From Streptomyces sp. MMG1121 (lineage in GTDB: Bacteria > Actinomycetota > Actinomycetes > Streptomycetales > Streptomycetaceae), in contig NZ_LGDV01000190.1 in NCBI RefSeq assembly GCF_001280015.1, positions 124,001-188,000 of the forward strand: 64,000 nucleotides of DNA. The letters are read 5' to 3'. Below, piece after piece: positions 52,120-61,506 of the stretch. The notes below the pieces were generated by a model. It saw nothing but the letters and a program-made list of their open reading frames with translations, searched no databases and was not told the origin of the DNA. Both the position numbers and the translations under genes were made by a program. Numbering within the stretch: the stretch's first letter is position 1; each line of letters starts with the position of its first letter.

Positions 52120-53640
52120 GTGACCGGTGCCGGTGGGGACGTTTCTGATGTGGTGGACGCGGTGATCACGGTGGATGCGCTGGACGCCGTGGGCGGAGTG
52201 GGCGGAGTGGGCGCAGTGGGCGCAGTGGCCACGGTGGACGCGGTGGGGCAGAGGGTGCGGAGGCTGCCCCGGGTGCGTGGGTTCGCCGAGTGGCCGCGGC
52301 AGGGCTCGCCCAAGGACGAGGGCAAGGCGCTGCGGACGAGCGTGCCGCGCGACGCCCACCGCATCCTCGACATCGACGCCTGCCGCCCCGACGCGGTGAG
52401 CGCGGTCGTCGAGTCCAACGTCGGCCGGATCCCGGAGCTGACCCCCATCCGCGTCGGACGGATGGCGGCCACCCCGTTCGCCTTCCTGCGCGGCTCGGCC
52501 GGACTCATGGCCTACGACCTGGCCCGCACGCCGATGACCAGGATCGGCACCCAGATATGCGGAGACGCGCACGCGGCCAACTTCGGCCTGTACGGCGACG
52601 CCCGCGGCGACCTCGTCATCGACCTCAACGACTTCGACGAGACCGTGCACGGTCCCTGGGAGTGGGACCTGAAGCGGCTCGCCGCCTCCCTGGTGCTCGC
52701 GGGGCGCGAGGCCGGCGCCGACGAGGACATGTGCCGGGCGGCGGCGCGGGACACGGTCGGCGCCTACCGGCGCACCATGCGGCTGCTGGCCAAGCTGCCG
52801 GTGCTGGACGCGTGGAACGCCATCGCGGACGAGGAACTGGTCTCCCACACCGACGCCCACGATCTGCTCGGCACCCTCCAGCGGGTCTCGCAGAAGGCCC
52901 GGGCCAACACCAGCGGCCGGTTCGCGGCGAAGTCGACCGAGGCGGTCGAGGACGGCGGGCGGCGGTTCATGGACGCCGCGCCGGTGCTGCGCCGGATCCC
53001 GGACGCCGAAGCCGCGGCCGTCGCCGCGTCCCTGGAGCCGTACGTCCACACCCTCGGCGAGGACCGGCACCCGCTGCTCGCCCGGCACGCCGTGCACGAC
53101 GTGGCCTTCCGCGTGGTCGGCACCGGCAGTGTCGGCACCCGGTCCTACGTCGTACTGCTCCTCGACCACCGCGAGCAGCCGCTGGTGCTCCAGGTGAAGG
53201 AGGCCCGCCCCTCCGCGCTCGTCCCGCACCTGGCCACGGCCGGCTTCGACGCACCGCCGGCGGAGCACGAGGGACGCCGGGTGGTCCTCGGGCAGAAGCG
53301 CATGCAGGTCGTCAGCGACATCCTGCTCGGCTGGACGACCGTCGACGGGCGCCCCTTCCAGGTACGCCAGTTCCGCAACCGCAAGGGCAGCGTCGACCCC
53401 GCTGCCCTCGCCCCCGACCAGATCGACGACTACGGCCGCATGACCGGCGCCCTCCTGGCCCGTGCCCACTCGCACAGCGCCGACCCCCGGCTGATCGCCG
53501 GCTACTGCGGCAAGAACGCGGAGCTGGACGAGGCGATAGCCGCCTTCGCCGTCGGCTACGCCGACCGCACGGAGGCCGATCACGCGGCGCTGGTGAGGGC
53601 GGTCAGGGCGGGGCGGATCGCGGCCGAGACGGGGGTGTGA
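52120..53640 (+). CDS. DUF2252 family protein
   Basis: This 506-residue protein matches DUF2252, with RMAATPFAFLRGSAGLMAYDLA, ICGDAHAANFGLYGDARGDLVIDLNDFDE and WEWDLKRLAASLVLAGRE, a kinase-like fold with HAANFG and DLNDFD as likely phosphotransfer residues. The substrate is not known. GTG 52120 is preceded by GGGGGAGG; TTG 52081 is possible. The N-terminus carries a Val/Gly/Ala repeat of low complexity from a short tandem DNA repeat (about 52190-52240). Confidence 0.88.
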   Translation: MTGAGGDVSDVVDAVITVDALDAVGGVGGVGAVGAVATVDAVGQRVRRLPRVRGFAEWPRQGSPKDEGKALRTSVPRDAHRILDIDACRPDAVSAVVESNVGRIPELTPIRVGRMAATPFAFLRGSAGLMAYDLARTPMTRIGTQICGDAHAANFGLYGDARGDLVIDLNDFDETVHGPWEWDLKRLAASLVLAGREAGADEDMCRAAARDTVGAYRRTMRLLAKLPVLDAWNAIADEELVSHTDAHDLLGTLQRVSQKARANTSGRFAAKSTEAVEDGGRRFMDAAPVLRRIPDAEAAAVAASLEPYVHTLGEDRHPLLARHAVHDVAFRVVGTGSVGTRSYVVLLLDHREQPLVLQVKEARPSALVPHLATAGFDAPPAEHEGRRVVLGQKRMQVVSDILLGWTTVDGRPFQVRQFRNRKGSVDPAALAPDQIDDYGRMTGALLARAHSHSADPRLIAGYCGKNAELDEAIAAFAVGYADRTEADHAALVRAVRAGRIAAETGV

Positions 53641-53821
53641 GGTGAAGCGCGCCGAGTGGCGGGCGGAGGCGGGAGACGAATCGTAGGAGCGGCGTCGCAT
53701 CCGGAGCCTCGTCGCATCCGGTCGTCGTGGTGGGCGGTGTCGGGTGCGGTTGTCGGGGCGGGCGGAATCGGATGCGGTCGTCGTGGTGGGCGGGCTCCGG
53801 TCGTGGCCTACGCTTGGTCGG

Positions 53822-54634
53822 GTGACGACCCCGGAAGCCGATGAGTCCCAGGCACCGCGGCCCGAGGAGCGGCTCGAGCGGGCCGTGCGGGCCGCCGAGC
53901 AAGCGTTGATCGAGTACGAGATCGCGGTGGAGACCTTCCGCGTCGAGGTCGAGAACTTCTCCCGGCTGCACGACCAGCGACTCGGCCCGCTCTACGCCCG
54001 CATCGAGGAGCTGGACGCCCAGATCGCCGAGGCGAAGGCCGCCCGCACCGGCGACCCGGAGGACCTCCGCCGTGCCGAGGAGGCTCGTGCCCGGGTCCTG
54101 CCGATGCCCGGCGTGGAGGAACTGCTGCACGGCTGGATGGACGGCGACGGCCTGTTCCCGGAGGCCGCGGCCATGCTCACCGACCAGGCCGTACGGCCCC
54201 CGGAGCGGGTACGGCCCAGCGAGGAGGCCCGCAAGCTCTACCGCGAGCTGGCCCGCAAGGCCCACCCCGACCTCGCACAGGAGGCGGCGGAGCAGCAACG
54301 GCGTGAGGAATTCCTCATCCGCGTCAACGCCGCCTACGCCCGCGGCGACGAGGCCCTGCTCAGGGAGCTGGCCGAGGAGTGGGCGGCCGGCCCGGTGCCG
54401 CCCGAGCGGCGGCCGAGCGCAGCCGAGGAGCTGTACGCCCGCCTGGAGTGGCTCGCCCAGCGCAAGGAACTGCTCACTCTGGTCGCCCGCGAACTGGAGG
54501 ACGGCGCGATCGCCGGCATGCTCCGGCTCGCCCCGGACGACCCCGACGGGCTCCTGGAGGAGATCGCCGGCCGGCTGCGCGCCGACATCGCCCAGCGGGA
54601 GACCGAACTGGCCGGTACGCAGGCCCAGGGCTGA
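53822..54634 (+). CDS. J-domain-like protein with coiled coil
   Basis: This 270-residue protein has an N-terminal coiled coil (about residues 20-90, ERLERAVRAAEQALIEYEIAVE) and then a short J-domain-like stretch, RKLYRELARKAHPDLAQEAA, holding the HPD motif that stimulates DnaK. A charged helical tail follows. It may target DnaK to a client. No DnaJ zinc or C-terminal domains are present. GTG 53822 is chosen by start of similarity; the upstream Arg-rich frame is not supported. It lies 51 bases before a rhodanese gene. Confidence 0.75.
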   Translation: MTTPEADESQAPRPEERLERAVRAAEQALIEYEIAVETFRVEVENFSRLHDQRLGPLYARIEELDAQIAEAKAARTGDPEDLRRAEEARARVLPMPGVEELLHGWMDGDGLFPEAAAMLTDQAVRPPERVRPSEEARKLYRELARKAHPDLAQEAAEQQRREEFLIRVNAAYARGDEALLRELAEEWAAGPVPPERRPSAAEELYARLEWLAQRKELLTLVARELEDGAIAGMLRLAPDDPDGLLEEIAGRLRADIAQRETELAGTQAQG

Positions 54635-54685
54635 GCCGCACCTCGCTTCCGTCGGCGCCGTCGGCCTTCGGGTAGCGTCGGGGAC

Positions 54686-55033
54686 ATGAGTTTCGGAGCT
54701 GGTGTGCCCACGGTCGGGGTCATGGACCTCAAGGACGGCGACTTCCTGCTGGACGTCCGTGAGGACGACGAGTGGCAGGCGGGCCACGCCGAGGGGGCGC
54801 TGCACCTCCCCATGAGCGAGTTCGTGGCCCGCTACGGCGAGCTGACCGAGGCCGCCCCGCAGGACGGTCGCGTCCACGTCATCTGCCGCTCCGGCGGCCG
54901 CTCGGCGCAGGTCACCATGTATCTGGTCCAGCAGGGCATCGACGCGGTGAACGTCGACGGCGGCATGCAGGTCTGGCAGGCCGCGGGCCGCCCGGTGATC
55001 ACGGACGAGGGCAAGCCCGGCCAGGTCGTCTAG
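54686..55033 (+). CDS. Rhodanese-like sulfurtransferase domain protein
   Basis: This 115-residue single rhodanese domain has LLDVREDDEWQAGHAEGALHLPM and the active-site loop VICRSGGRSAQV with its catalytic Cys. It moves sulfane sulfur to an acceptor such as cyanide or a thiol. It has its own short upstream region and no clear pathway partner. An acyl-CoA dehydrogenase gene converges on it. Confidence 0.9.
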   Translation: MSFGAGVPTVGVMDLKDGDFLLDVREDDEWQAGHAEGALHLPMSEFVARYGELTEAAPQDGRVHVICRSGGRSAQVTMYLVQQGIDAVNVDGGMQVWQAAGRPVITDEGKPGQVV

Positions 55034-55065
55034 CCTCCCTCGCCCGGGGGGACGGGGACGCGTGG

Positions 55066-56196
55066 TCAGCCCAGCGGATGGGCCGCCAGCAGGTCCCCGA
55101 GCCGCTCCTCGTACGCCGCCGCCGGGCCGAGCGCCAGCTCCAGGTGCTTGGCCCAGGCGTGATAGCGGTGCAGCGGATAGTCGGTGTCGGCGCCGAACCC
55201 GCCGTGCAGATGCTGTGCCGTCTGCACCACCCGGCGCACACCCTCGGCCGCCCAGATCTTCGCCACCGCGACGTCCCCGGCGGCCGGCAGTGTCCCCGGC
55301 GCCCCCGAGGCGATCCGCCACGCCGCCTGCCAGAGGGTGGCCTCCATGGCACGCAGATCGATGTACCGGTCCGCGGCCTGCATGGCCACCGCCTGGAAGG
55401 TCGCGATCGGATACCCGAACTGCTCCCGCTTGCCCGTGTACTCGGCGGTCATCCGCAGCACCCGCTCGCCCAGCCCTAGCGCCAGCGCACAGGTGCCGGT
55501 GGCGAGCAGCGCGTGCAGCCACTCCCAGGCGCCGTCGGCCTCGATGACCTCGCCCGCGCCGACCCGTACCGACGTCAGCCGCAACTCGGCCAGCCGCTCC
55601 CCGCTGGTGGACACCTGCTCGGCGAGGACCACCCCGTCCCGCACACGCGGCACCAGCGCGAGCACGGTCGTCCCCTCACATTGCGCGGGTACGACGACGA
55701 GGTCCGCGTCGTACGCCCACGGCACCGCCGTCTGCACCCCGTCCAGCACCCACGCCGAGCTGTCCCGCCGTGCGCCGACGGCCAGTTCGGCCAAGTCGTG
55801 GCCGCTGCGGCCGTTCGCCGCGACGGTCAGCACCAGCTCGCCCCGGCCGGCCCGCGCGAGCACGCGCTCCGCCAACTCCGGCCCGCCGTAAGTCTGTACG
55901 GCCGCCGCCGCAGCGCTGTGCTCCAGCAGTGGCACCCGGGCGAGCACCTGGGCGGACTCGCGCAGCACCAGACACAGCGCGATCGCGTCCAGGCCGGAGC
56001 CGCCGTGCGCCTCGTCGAGCAGCAGACTGAGCAGGTCCGCCTCGGCGAGCCGGGCCCACAGCTCCCGGTCGAAGCCCTCGGCCACGGCCCCGCTGGTGAG
56101 CGCCGGGCTGGGCACCGCGTCCGGTGCGACGCCCGCGAACACCCCGCGCGCCGCCTCGGCCGCCGCCCGCTGCTCCTCGGTGAAGGTGAAGTCCAC
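55066..56196 (-). CDS. Acyl-CoA dehydrogenase
   Basis: This 376-residue flavoprotein has the acyl-CoA dehydrogenase layout: an N-terminal helical domain (MDFTFTEEQRAAAEAARGVFAG), a beta domain (LDGVQTAVPWAYDADLVVVPAQ) and a C-terminal helical domain (YTGKREQFGYPIATFQAVAMQAADRYIDLRA). It introduces a double bond into an acyl-CoA. The catalytic base is not obvious from the motif, as in many members of the FadE17/DUF-like branch. A 13-bp palindrome lies 28 bases before ATG 56196. Confidence 0.88.
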   Translation of the reverse strand: MDFTFTEEQRAAAEAARGVFAGVAPDAVPSPALTSGAVAEGFDRELWARLAEADLLSLLLDEAHGGSGLDAIALCLVLRESAQVLARVPLLEHSAAAAAVQTYGGPELAERVLARAGRGELVLTVAANGRSGHDLAELAVGARRDSSAWVLDGVQTAVPWAYDADLVVVPAQCEGTTVLALVPRVRDGVVLAEQVSTSGERLAELRLTSVRVGAGEVIEADGAWEWLHALLATGTCALALGLGERVLRMTAEYTGKREQFGYPIATFQAVAMQAADRYIDLRAMEATLWQAAWRIASGAPGTLPAAGDVAVAKIWAAEGVRRVVQTAQHLHGGFGADTDYPLHRYHAWAKHLELALGPAAAYEERLGDLLAAHPLG

Positions 56197-56223
56197 GGCC
56201 TGTCCCTTCGACGGTGCGGTATC

Positions 56224-56236
56224 TGACGGGCCGTCA
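56224..56236. promoter_or_regulatory. Palindromic operator upstream of the acyl-CoA dehydrogenase
   Basis: TGACGGGCCGTCA is a perfect palindrome (arms TGACGG and CCGTCA) just upstream of the acyl-CoA dehydrogenase start. Sites of this kind fit TetR-type regulators of fatty-acyl catabolism. The cognate regulator is not in the window. Confidence 0.45.
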
Positions 56237-56273
56237 AGATAGAACAGGTTCTAGGAGAAGGGAACGGGGGGCG

Positions 56274-56312
56274 GGAAAGCCGCGTCGGAAAGCCGTGTCG
56301 GAAAGCCGCGCG
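56274..56312. repeat. Three 13-bp tandem repeats
   Basis: The unit GGAAAGCCGCGTC and two close variants follow each other without gaps between the acyl-CoA dehydrogenase and paaE genes. It is a minor tandem repeat with no clear function. Confidence 0.6.
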
Positions 56313-56375
56313 AAGAGCCATGCCGGAGAGCTGCTTGGCAGAGCTGTTCGGGAGGGCTCTTCGGGAAGCGTTGCG

Positions 56376-57443
56376 TCAGCGGTCGAAGTCCAGCTCCACT
56401 CTCTCCGTCAGCGGATGCGACTGGCAGGCCAGCACATACCCGGCCTCCGTCTCCTCCGTCTCCAGGGCGAAGTTGCGGTCCATGCGGACCTCGCCGGAGA
56501 CCAGGAAGGCACGGCACGTGCCGCACACTCCGCCCTTGCAGGCGTAGGGCGCGTCGGAGCGGTTGCGCAGGACCGTCTCCAGCAGTGACTCGCCCTCCCG
56601 CACCGGCCAGGTGCCACCGCGTCCGTCGAGCCGGGCGGTGACCGTGCTGTGCGCGGGGGTCTGGGCCGGGGCGGCCGGGGGCGAGCCCGCGTCCACGTGG
56701 AAGATCTCCTGGTGGATGCGCGACCGGTCCACGGCCAGCTTGCGCAGCGCCTGCTCCGCGCCCTGCACCAGCCCGTACGGCCCGCACAGGAACCATCCCG
56801 CGACCCGGTCGACCGGCAACAGCGCGGGCAGCAGCCCGGTCAGCCGCTCCCGGTCGAGCCGGCCGGACGGCAGTCCCGCCTGCTGCTCCTCCCGGGAGAG
56901 CACGGTCACCAGCTGAAACCGCTCCGGATAGCGGTCCTTCAGGTCGGCGACCTCCTCCAGGAACATCGTCGAGGCGGCCGTCCGGTCACCGCGTATCAGA
57001 CAGAACCTGGCCTCCGGCTCGCGGGCCAGCAGCGTGGAGATGATGGACAGCACCGGGGTGATGCCGCTGCCGCCGACGATCGCCGCGTACAGACCCGGCG
57101 CCGGGTCCAGGGTGAAGCGGCCGGCCGGGGTCATCACGTCCAGCTCGTCGCCGACGTTGATCTCCTTCAGCGCGTAGGCGGAGAAGGCGCCGCCTTCCAC
57201 CAGCCGTACGCCCACCCGCAGGGTGTCCGGGCCCGCGCCGGCCGGGTCGGGGGCGGGGGAGCAGATCGAGTACGTGCGCCGGATCTCCGTGCCGTCGACT
57301 CTCCGGCGCAGCGCCAGATGCTGGCCGGCCGCGTGCCGGTACTCCTCGCGCAGTCCAGGCGGGATGGTGAGGGTGAGGGCGACGGCATCGTCGGTGATGC
57401 GGTCGACCGCGGCCACCTGGAGCGGGTGGAAGCGTGCCATCAC
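56376..57443 (-). CDS. paaE: Phenylacetyl-CoA epoxidase reductase subunit PaaE
   Basis: This 355-residue protein has an N-terminal FAD/NADPH reductase (GQHLALRRRVDG..RTYSICS, GGSGITPVLSIISTLL) and a C-terminal plant-type 2Fe-2S ferredoxin domain (CKGGVCGTCRAFL). It passes electrons from NADPH to the PaaAC diiron epoxidase. ATG 57443 overlaps the paaD stop by four bases. It is the last gene of the paaABCDE operon. Confidence 0.95.
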   Translation of the reverse strand: MMARFHPLQVAAVDRITDDAVALTLTIPPGLREEYRHAAGQHLALRRRVDGTEIRRTYSICSPAPDPAGAGPDTLRVGVRLVEGGAFSAYALKEINVGDELDVMTPAGRFTLDPAPGLYAAIVGGSGITPVLSIISTLLAREPEARFCLIRGDRTAASTMFLEEVADLKDRYPERFQLVTVLSREEQQAGLPSGRLDRERLTGLLPALLPVDRVAGWFLCGPYGLVQGAEQALRKLAVDRSRIHQEIFHVDAGSPPAAPAQTPAHSTVTARLDGRGGTWPVREGESLLETVLRNRSDAPYACKGGVCGTCRAFLVSGEVRMDRNFALETEETEAGYVLACQSHPLTERVELDFDR

Positions 57444-57985
57444 AACTCCTTGAAGTGGTCGAACGGTTCACGGCAGGCCAGGCAGCGGCGCAGCGCCTTG
57501 CAGGCGGTGGAGGAGAACCTGCTCAGCAGCTCCGTCTCGGCCGAGCCGCAGTGCGGGCAGCGGACGGGGTCCAGGGACGTGGCCGGGTCCGGGGCCGCTG
57601 CGAGGGTGCGGGTCGGGCCGAGGGCCAGTGGAACCGGGCCCGACTCGTCACGCACGCGCGGGGGAGCTATGCCGAACTCCTGCAGTTTGCGGCGGCCTTC
57701 GGGAGTGATGTCGTCGGTCGACCAGGCGGGCGCGAGGACCGTACGGACAGTGACCTCGCTCATGCCGTGGGCGTGCAGAACCTGCTCGATGTCGAGGGCC
57801 ATCGCCTCGATGGCGGGACAGCCGGTGTAGGTGGGCGTCAGGTCGACCTCGACCGTGTCGCCACCCTCGACGCGCACCGCGCGCAGCACGCCCAGCTCCC
57901 GCAGGGTGAGCACGGGCAGTTCGGGGTCGGGCACCGAGCCGGCCAGCTCCAGCAGCTGCGCCTCCAGGGCGGTGGCGGTCACCAT
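57440..57985 (-). CDS. paaD: Phenylacetyl-CoA epoxidase assembly subunit PaaD
   Basis: This 181-residue protein has an N-terminal DUF59/SufT-type domain (AGSVPDPELPVLTLRELGVLRAV, TYTGCPAIEAM) and a C-terminal zinc-ribbon (RCPHCGSAETELLSRFSSTACKALRRC). It is thought to support Fe-S or diiron assembly of the epoxidase. ATG 57985 lies seven bases inside the end of paaC. Confidence 0.93.
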   Translation of the reverse strand: MVTATALEAQLLELAGSVPDPELPVLTLRELGVLRAVRVEGGDTVEVDLTPTYTGCPAIEAMALDIEQVLHAHGMSEVTVRTVLAPAWSTDDITPEGRRKLQEFGIAPPRVRDESGPVPLALGPTRTLAAAPDPATSLDPVRCPHCGSAETELLSRFSSTACKALRRCLACREPFDHFKEL

Positions 57986-58710
57986 GTCGCCCCCGGGTGG
58001 CTGCGGTGCAGATGTTGCATCTCGGCGAGCATCCGCCCGAACGGCTCGGTGTGCAGGCCCTGGCGGCCGGCGCCCGCCGACCAGGCCCCGGTGCGCGGGG
58101 TGTCGGGCACGGCCAGGGTGGCCCGGCCGAGGACATCGGTGACGGACTGGAGCCAACGGGCCTCCATACCCGCCCAGTCGGCGTCCAGGCCCTCCACCGG
58201 CTGGAACATTTCCCCGGTGAACCGCCACAACGCGTCGCACGCCCGCCGCATCCGCTCACGGCTCGCCTCCGTGCCGTCGCCGAGCCGGAGGGTCCACTGC
58301 TCGGCGTGGTCGCGGTGGTAGGCGACCTCCTTCACCGCCTTGGCGGCCAGGGGAGCGAACGGGCCGTCCCCGGTGGCCAGTTCGGCGTAGAGCAGGTGCT
58401 GGTAGGTGGAGAAGTACAGCTGGCGGGCGATGGTGTGGGCGAAGTCGCCGTTGGACTGCTCCACCAGCTGGAGGTTGCGGAAGGAGCGCTCCTCGCGCAG
58501 ATAGGCCAGCTCGTCCTCGTCGCCGGCCAGCGACAGCAGCACCCGGGCCTGGCCGAGCAGGTCGAGCGCGATGTTGGCGAGGGCGACCTCCTCCTCCAGG
58601 ACGGGGGCGTGGCCCGCCCACTCCCCCAGCCGGTGGGAGAGCACCAGGGCGTCGTCGCCGAGGGCGAGCGCGGCGGTCACCGGGACGGTGGCGGGGCCGG
58701 TGGCGGTCAC
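57979..58710 (-). CDS. paaC: Phenylacetyl-CoA epoxidase structural subunit PaaC
   Basis: This 243-residue ferritin-like protein (LVLSHRLGEWAGHAPVLEEEVALANIALDLLGQARVLL, VAYHRDHAEQWTLRLGDGTEASRERM) forms the scaffold partner of PaaA. It stabilises the catalytic subunit and binds substrate. GTG 58710 overlaps the paaB stop. Confidence 0.94.
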   Translation of the reverse strand: MTATGPATVPVTAALALGDDALVLSHRLGEWAGHAPVLEEEVALANIALDLLGQARVLLSLAGDEDELAYLREERSFRNLQLVEQSNGDFAHTIARQLYFSTYQHLLYAELATGDGPFAPLAAKAVKEVAYHRDHAEQWTLRLGDGTEASRERMRRACDALWRFTGEMFQPVEGLDADWAGMEARWLQSVTDVLGRATLAVPDTPRTGAWSAGAGRQGLHTEPFGRMLAEMQHLHRSHPGATW

Positions 58711-58994
58711 AGGTGCTTCACCCCTTCCGGGATGTCGTAGAAGGTCGGGTGCCGGTAGGGCTTGTCGGCAGCCGGCTCGAAGAACGGGTCCTTCTCGTCC
58801 GGCGAGGACGCGGTGATCGCGGTGGCCGGGACGACCCAGATCGAGACGCCTTCGCCGCGCCGGGTGTACAGGTCGCGGGCGTTGCGCAGGGCCAGCTCGG
58901 CGTCGGGCGCGTGCAGGCTGCCGGCGTGGGTGTGGGAGAGGCCGCGCCGGGAGCGCACGAAGACCTCCCACAGGGGCCAGTCGGTGGTGCTCAT
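58707..58994 (-). CDS. paaB: Phenylacetyl-CoA epoxidase subunit PaaB
   Basis: This 95-residue protein begins [41 protein letters not shown], matching PaaB, a small subunit that bridges PaaAC units. It is coupled to both paaA and paaC by short overlaps. Confidence 0.95.
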   Translation of the reverse strand: MSTTDWPLWEVFVRSRRGLSHTHAGSLHAPDAELALRNARDLYTRRGEGVSIWVVPATAITASSPDEKDPFFEPAADKPYRHPTFYDIPEGVKHL

Positions 58995-60109
58995 GCTCGC
59001 TCCGCTCCTGTCTCGTGACCTGACGTGTGTCCGGTCTCGTGGTGGGCCTCGTGGCCGGCCTCACTGGTGCTGTCGGTGCTGTCGGTGCTGTCGGTGCTGT
59101 CGGTGCTGTCGGTGCCGCTGGTGCCGCTGGTGTGCTTGGCCGCGTGGGCCGCGGCCGCTTCCCGTACCCAGGCACCCTCGTCGTGCGCACGCCTGCGCTG
59201 GGTGATCCGCTGTTCGTTGCACGGGCCGTTGCCCTTGAGGACCTCCCAGAACTCCGTCCAGTCGATCGAGCCGAAGTCGTAGTGCCCGCGCTCCTCGTTC
59301 CACCGCAGGTCCGGGTCGGGGAGGGTGAGGTCCAGGGACTCGGCCTGGGGGACGCAGATGTCCACGAAGCGCTGGCGCAGCTCGTCGTTGGAGTGGCGCT
59401 TGATCTTCCACTCCATCGACTGTGCGGAGTGCTGCGACTCGTCGTCGGGCGGTCCGAACATCATCAGCGAGGGCCACCACCAGCGGTTCACCGCGTCCTG
59501 CGCCATCGCGTGCTGCTCCGCGGTGCCCTTGCCGAGGGCCAGCAGCAGTTCGTAGCCCTGGCGCTGATGGAAGGACTCCTCCTTGCAGATCCGCACCATG
59601 GCGCGCGCGTACGGGCCGTAGGAACAGCGGCACAGCGGGACCTGGTTGGTGATCGCGGCACCGTCCACCAGCCAGCCGATCGCGCCTACGTCGGCCCAGG
59701 TCAGGGTCGGGTAGTTGAAGATCGAGGAGTACTTCTGGCGGCCGCTGTGCAGTTTGTCGAGCAGCTCCTCGCGGCTGGTGCCGAGGGTCTCCGCCGCGCT
59801 GTACAGGTACAGACCGTGGCCGGCCTCGTCCTGGACCTTGGCCATGAGGATCGCCTTGCGGCGCAGGCTGGGGGCGCGGGTGATCCAGTTGGCCTCCGGC
59901 TGCATGCCGATGATCTCGGAGTGCGCATGCTGGGCGATCTGCCGGACCAGGGTCGCGCGGTAGGCGTCGGGCATCCAGTCGCGTGGCTCGATGCGCTCGT
60001 CGGCGGCCACGGCCGTGTCGAAGGCGTGCTGGTAGGCCGTCGTGTCGACGGTGTCCGGCGCGCCGTCCGTCCCCGTACGGGCCGTGCGCTGCGCGGCTGC
60101 TGTGGCCAT
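58991..60109 (-). CDS. paaA: Phenylacetyl-CoA epoxidase catalytic subunit PaaA
   Basis: This 372-residue diiron monooxygenase converts phenylacetyl-CoA to its ring 1,2-epoxide. Iron-site segments are present: [34 protein letters not shown] and the His-rich turn of the ferritin-like fold. ATG 60109 has AGGGGGA upstream; an extension to 60145 is not needed. The C-terminal tail carries a Thr-Asp-Ser repeat followed by a His-rich end, from a 9-bp DNA repeat at about 59067-59115, absent from typical PaaA. Confidence 0.94.
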   Translation of the reverse strand: MATAAAQRTARTGTDGAPDTVDTTAYQHAFDTAVAADERIEPRDWMPDAYRATLVRQIAQHAHSEIIGMQPEANWITRAPSLRRKAILMAKVQDEAGHGLYLYSAAETLGTSREELLDKLHSGRQKYSSIFNYPTLTWADVGAIGWLVDGAAITNQVPLCRCSYGPYARAMVRICKEESFHQRQGYELLLALGKGTAEQHAMAQDAVNRWWWPSLMMFGPPDDESQHSAQSMEWKIKRHSNDELRQRFVDICVPQAESLDLTLPDPDLRWNEERGHYDFGSIDWTEFWEVLKGNGPCNEQRITQRRRAHDEGAWVREAAAAHAAKHTSGTSGTDSTDSTDSTDSTDSTSEAGHEAHHETGHTSGHETGAERA

Positions 60110-60151
60110 TGCGGTCCCCCTGACCTCGGGCTCTGCGGTGAACATGGTCCC

Positions 60152-60167
60152 GACCGATCGTTCGGTC
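60152..60167. promoter_or_regulatory. PaaR-type operator upstream of paaA
   Basis: GACCGATCGTTCGGTC is a perfect inverted repeat (GACCGA, TCGT, TCGGTC) 43 bases before the paaA start. It resembles the operator of the TetR-family repressor PaaR, which is released by phenylacetyl-CoA. It fits induction of the paa operon by substrate. The paaR gene is outside the window. Confidence 0.7.
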
Positions 60168-60498
60168 CGTGCAGCATCAATGGTGTGCCGGGCCGCCGTG
60201 GAGTGTCAACCGCTGTGGAAAACTCCGGCGGGCGGCCTGTGGACAACGCAGGCGGGGGCGGGTACGGGCGGGTTCCGGTGCCGTACGGCGTGGCGAGGAC
60301 CACGAGGTCGGCGCGTACCCGGGGCTGCGCCCGGTGGCCAGGTCTGAGTACCGTTCCGTGCGGACGTCGTGCAGTGGCGCGTGCGAACCGTGGGGCGCTC
60401 GGGACGGGTGCCGCAGCACTGAGCCGGCCGAGTGAGCCTGCCCACTGAGCCGAACGACTGAACCGAGACGACGGAACCGAGACGGGGGACGGGACGGA
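60168..60498. other. Gap before the DUF5819 gene
   Basis: These 331 bases hold no supported gene and no strong hairpin. Several short repeats of CCGAACGACTGAACCGAGACG type occur from 60440 to 60490, close to the start of the next gene; the promoter of that gene is probably here. Confidence 0.3.
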
Positions 60499-61506
60499 AT
60501 GGACGCGTACGACGAGGACTCGGGGGCCCGGCCCGGTCCCGACGGGTCGACCGGGGCGCGTCTCCCGGAAGAGCCTGCGGCGGGTGCCGGTGCCGGTGCC
60601 GGTGCCGGTGCCGGTGATGGTGATGGTGATGGCTTTGGCGCCGGCGGGTCGGGCCGTGGTGAGTCGGGCCGTGGTCAGTCGGGCGGCGATGAATCGGGTG
60701 GCGGCGGGTCGGCCCGGACAACTGAGCCGGACCGGGTCGCCGCGTGGGTCCGGGCAGCTGGTACGGGCCGGGCAGCCGAGCCGGACCAGGTGTCTCCACC
60801 CGCCCAGGCCGTCGGGTCCGCCCAACCGGACGATCCCGCGTCCCAGCCCCCCGTGCCCCGTACCGGTGTCGCCGCCCTCTCTTTCCGTTACCAGGTCGGC
60901 GCGGCGCTGGCCCTCGCGGTGGTCGGTGTCGCCGCCTGTGTGCATCTGCTGATGGTGTTTCTCAGCCTCGCCCCCGCGAACACGGTGACGAAGCAGCACG
61001 GCAAGGCGGTCGAGGAGTGGGTGTATCCCGAGTTCGAGCAGAACTGGAAACTGTTCGCCCCGAACCCGCTGCAGCAGAACATCGCCGTCCAGGTGCGCGC
61101 CGAGGTGCGGACGAAGGACGGCGGTGTACGCACGACCGGGTGGACCGACCTGTCGGCCGAGGACGGCGCCGCCATCGACGGCAACCTGGCGCCCAGCCAC
61201 ACCCAGCAGAACGAGCTGCGCCGGGCCTGGGACTTCTTCACCACCACGCATGGTGCCGACAACCGGCCCGTGGGCACGCGCGGCTCCCTCTCCGAGCAGT
61301 ACCTGCGCCGGATCGTGGTGATGCGGCTGTACCGGAACGATCCGCCGGACAAGCTGGGCGTCATCCAGCAGGTGCAGGTCCGCTCCAGCACCACCAATGT
61401 GCAGCCGCCGAAGTGGAGTCCTGAACGCGTGCCCGACGAGCCCGTCTACCGCCTGCTGCCCTGGTGGACCGTGACCGCCCAAGAGGCTGCCGGGGGTGTG
61501 AGGTGA
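60499..61506 (+). CDS. DUF5819 family membrane protein
   Basis: This 335-residue protein has about 125 residues of Gly/Ala/Asp-rich low-complexity sequence (GAGAGAGAGAGDGDGDG), one membrane helix (VGAALALAVVGVAACVHLLMVF) and an extracytoplasmic domain (PEFEQNWKLFAPNPLQQNIAVQVRAEV) typical of DUF5819. It is coupled by GTGA to an HTTM-domain gene, and the two families are often neighbours. The joint function is unknown. Confidence 0.8.
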   Translation: MDAYDEDSGARPGPDGSTGARLPEEPAAGAGAGAGAGAGDGDGDGFGAGGSGRGESGRGQSGGDESGGGGSARTTEPDRVAAWVRAAGTGRAAEPDQVSPPAQAVGSAQPDDPASQPPVPRTGVAALSFRYQVGAALALAVVGVAACVHLLMVFLSLAPANTVTKQHGKAVEEWVYPEFEQNWKLFAPNPLQQNIAVQVRAEVRTKDGGVRTTGWTDLSAEDGAAIDGNLAPSHTQQNELRRAWDFFTTTHGADNRPVGTRGSLSEQYLRRIVVMRLYRNDPPDKLGVIQQVQVRSSTTNVQPPKWSPERVPDEPVYRLLPWWTVTAQEAAGGVR

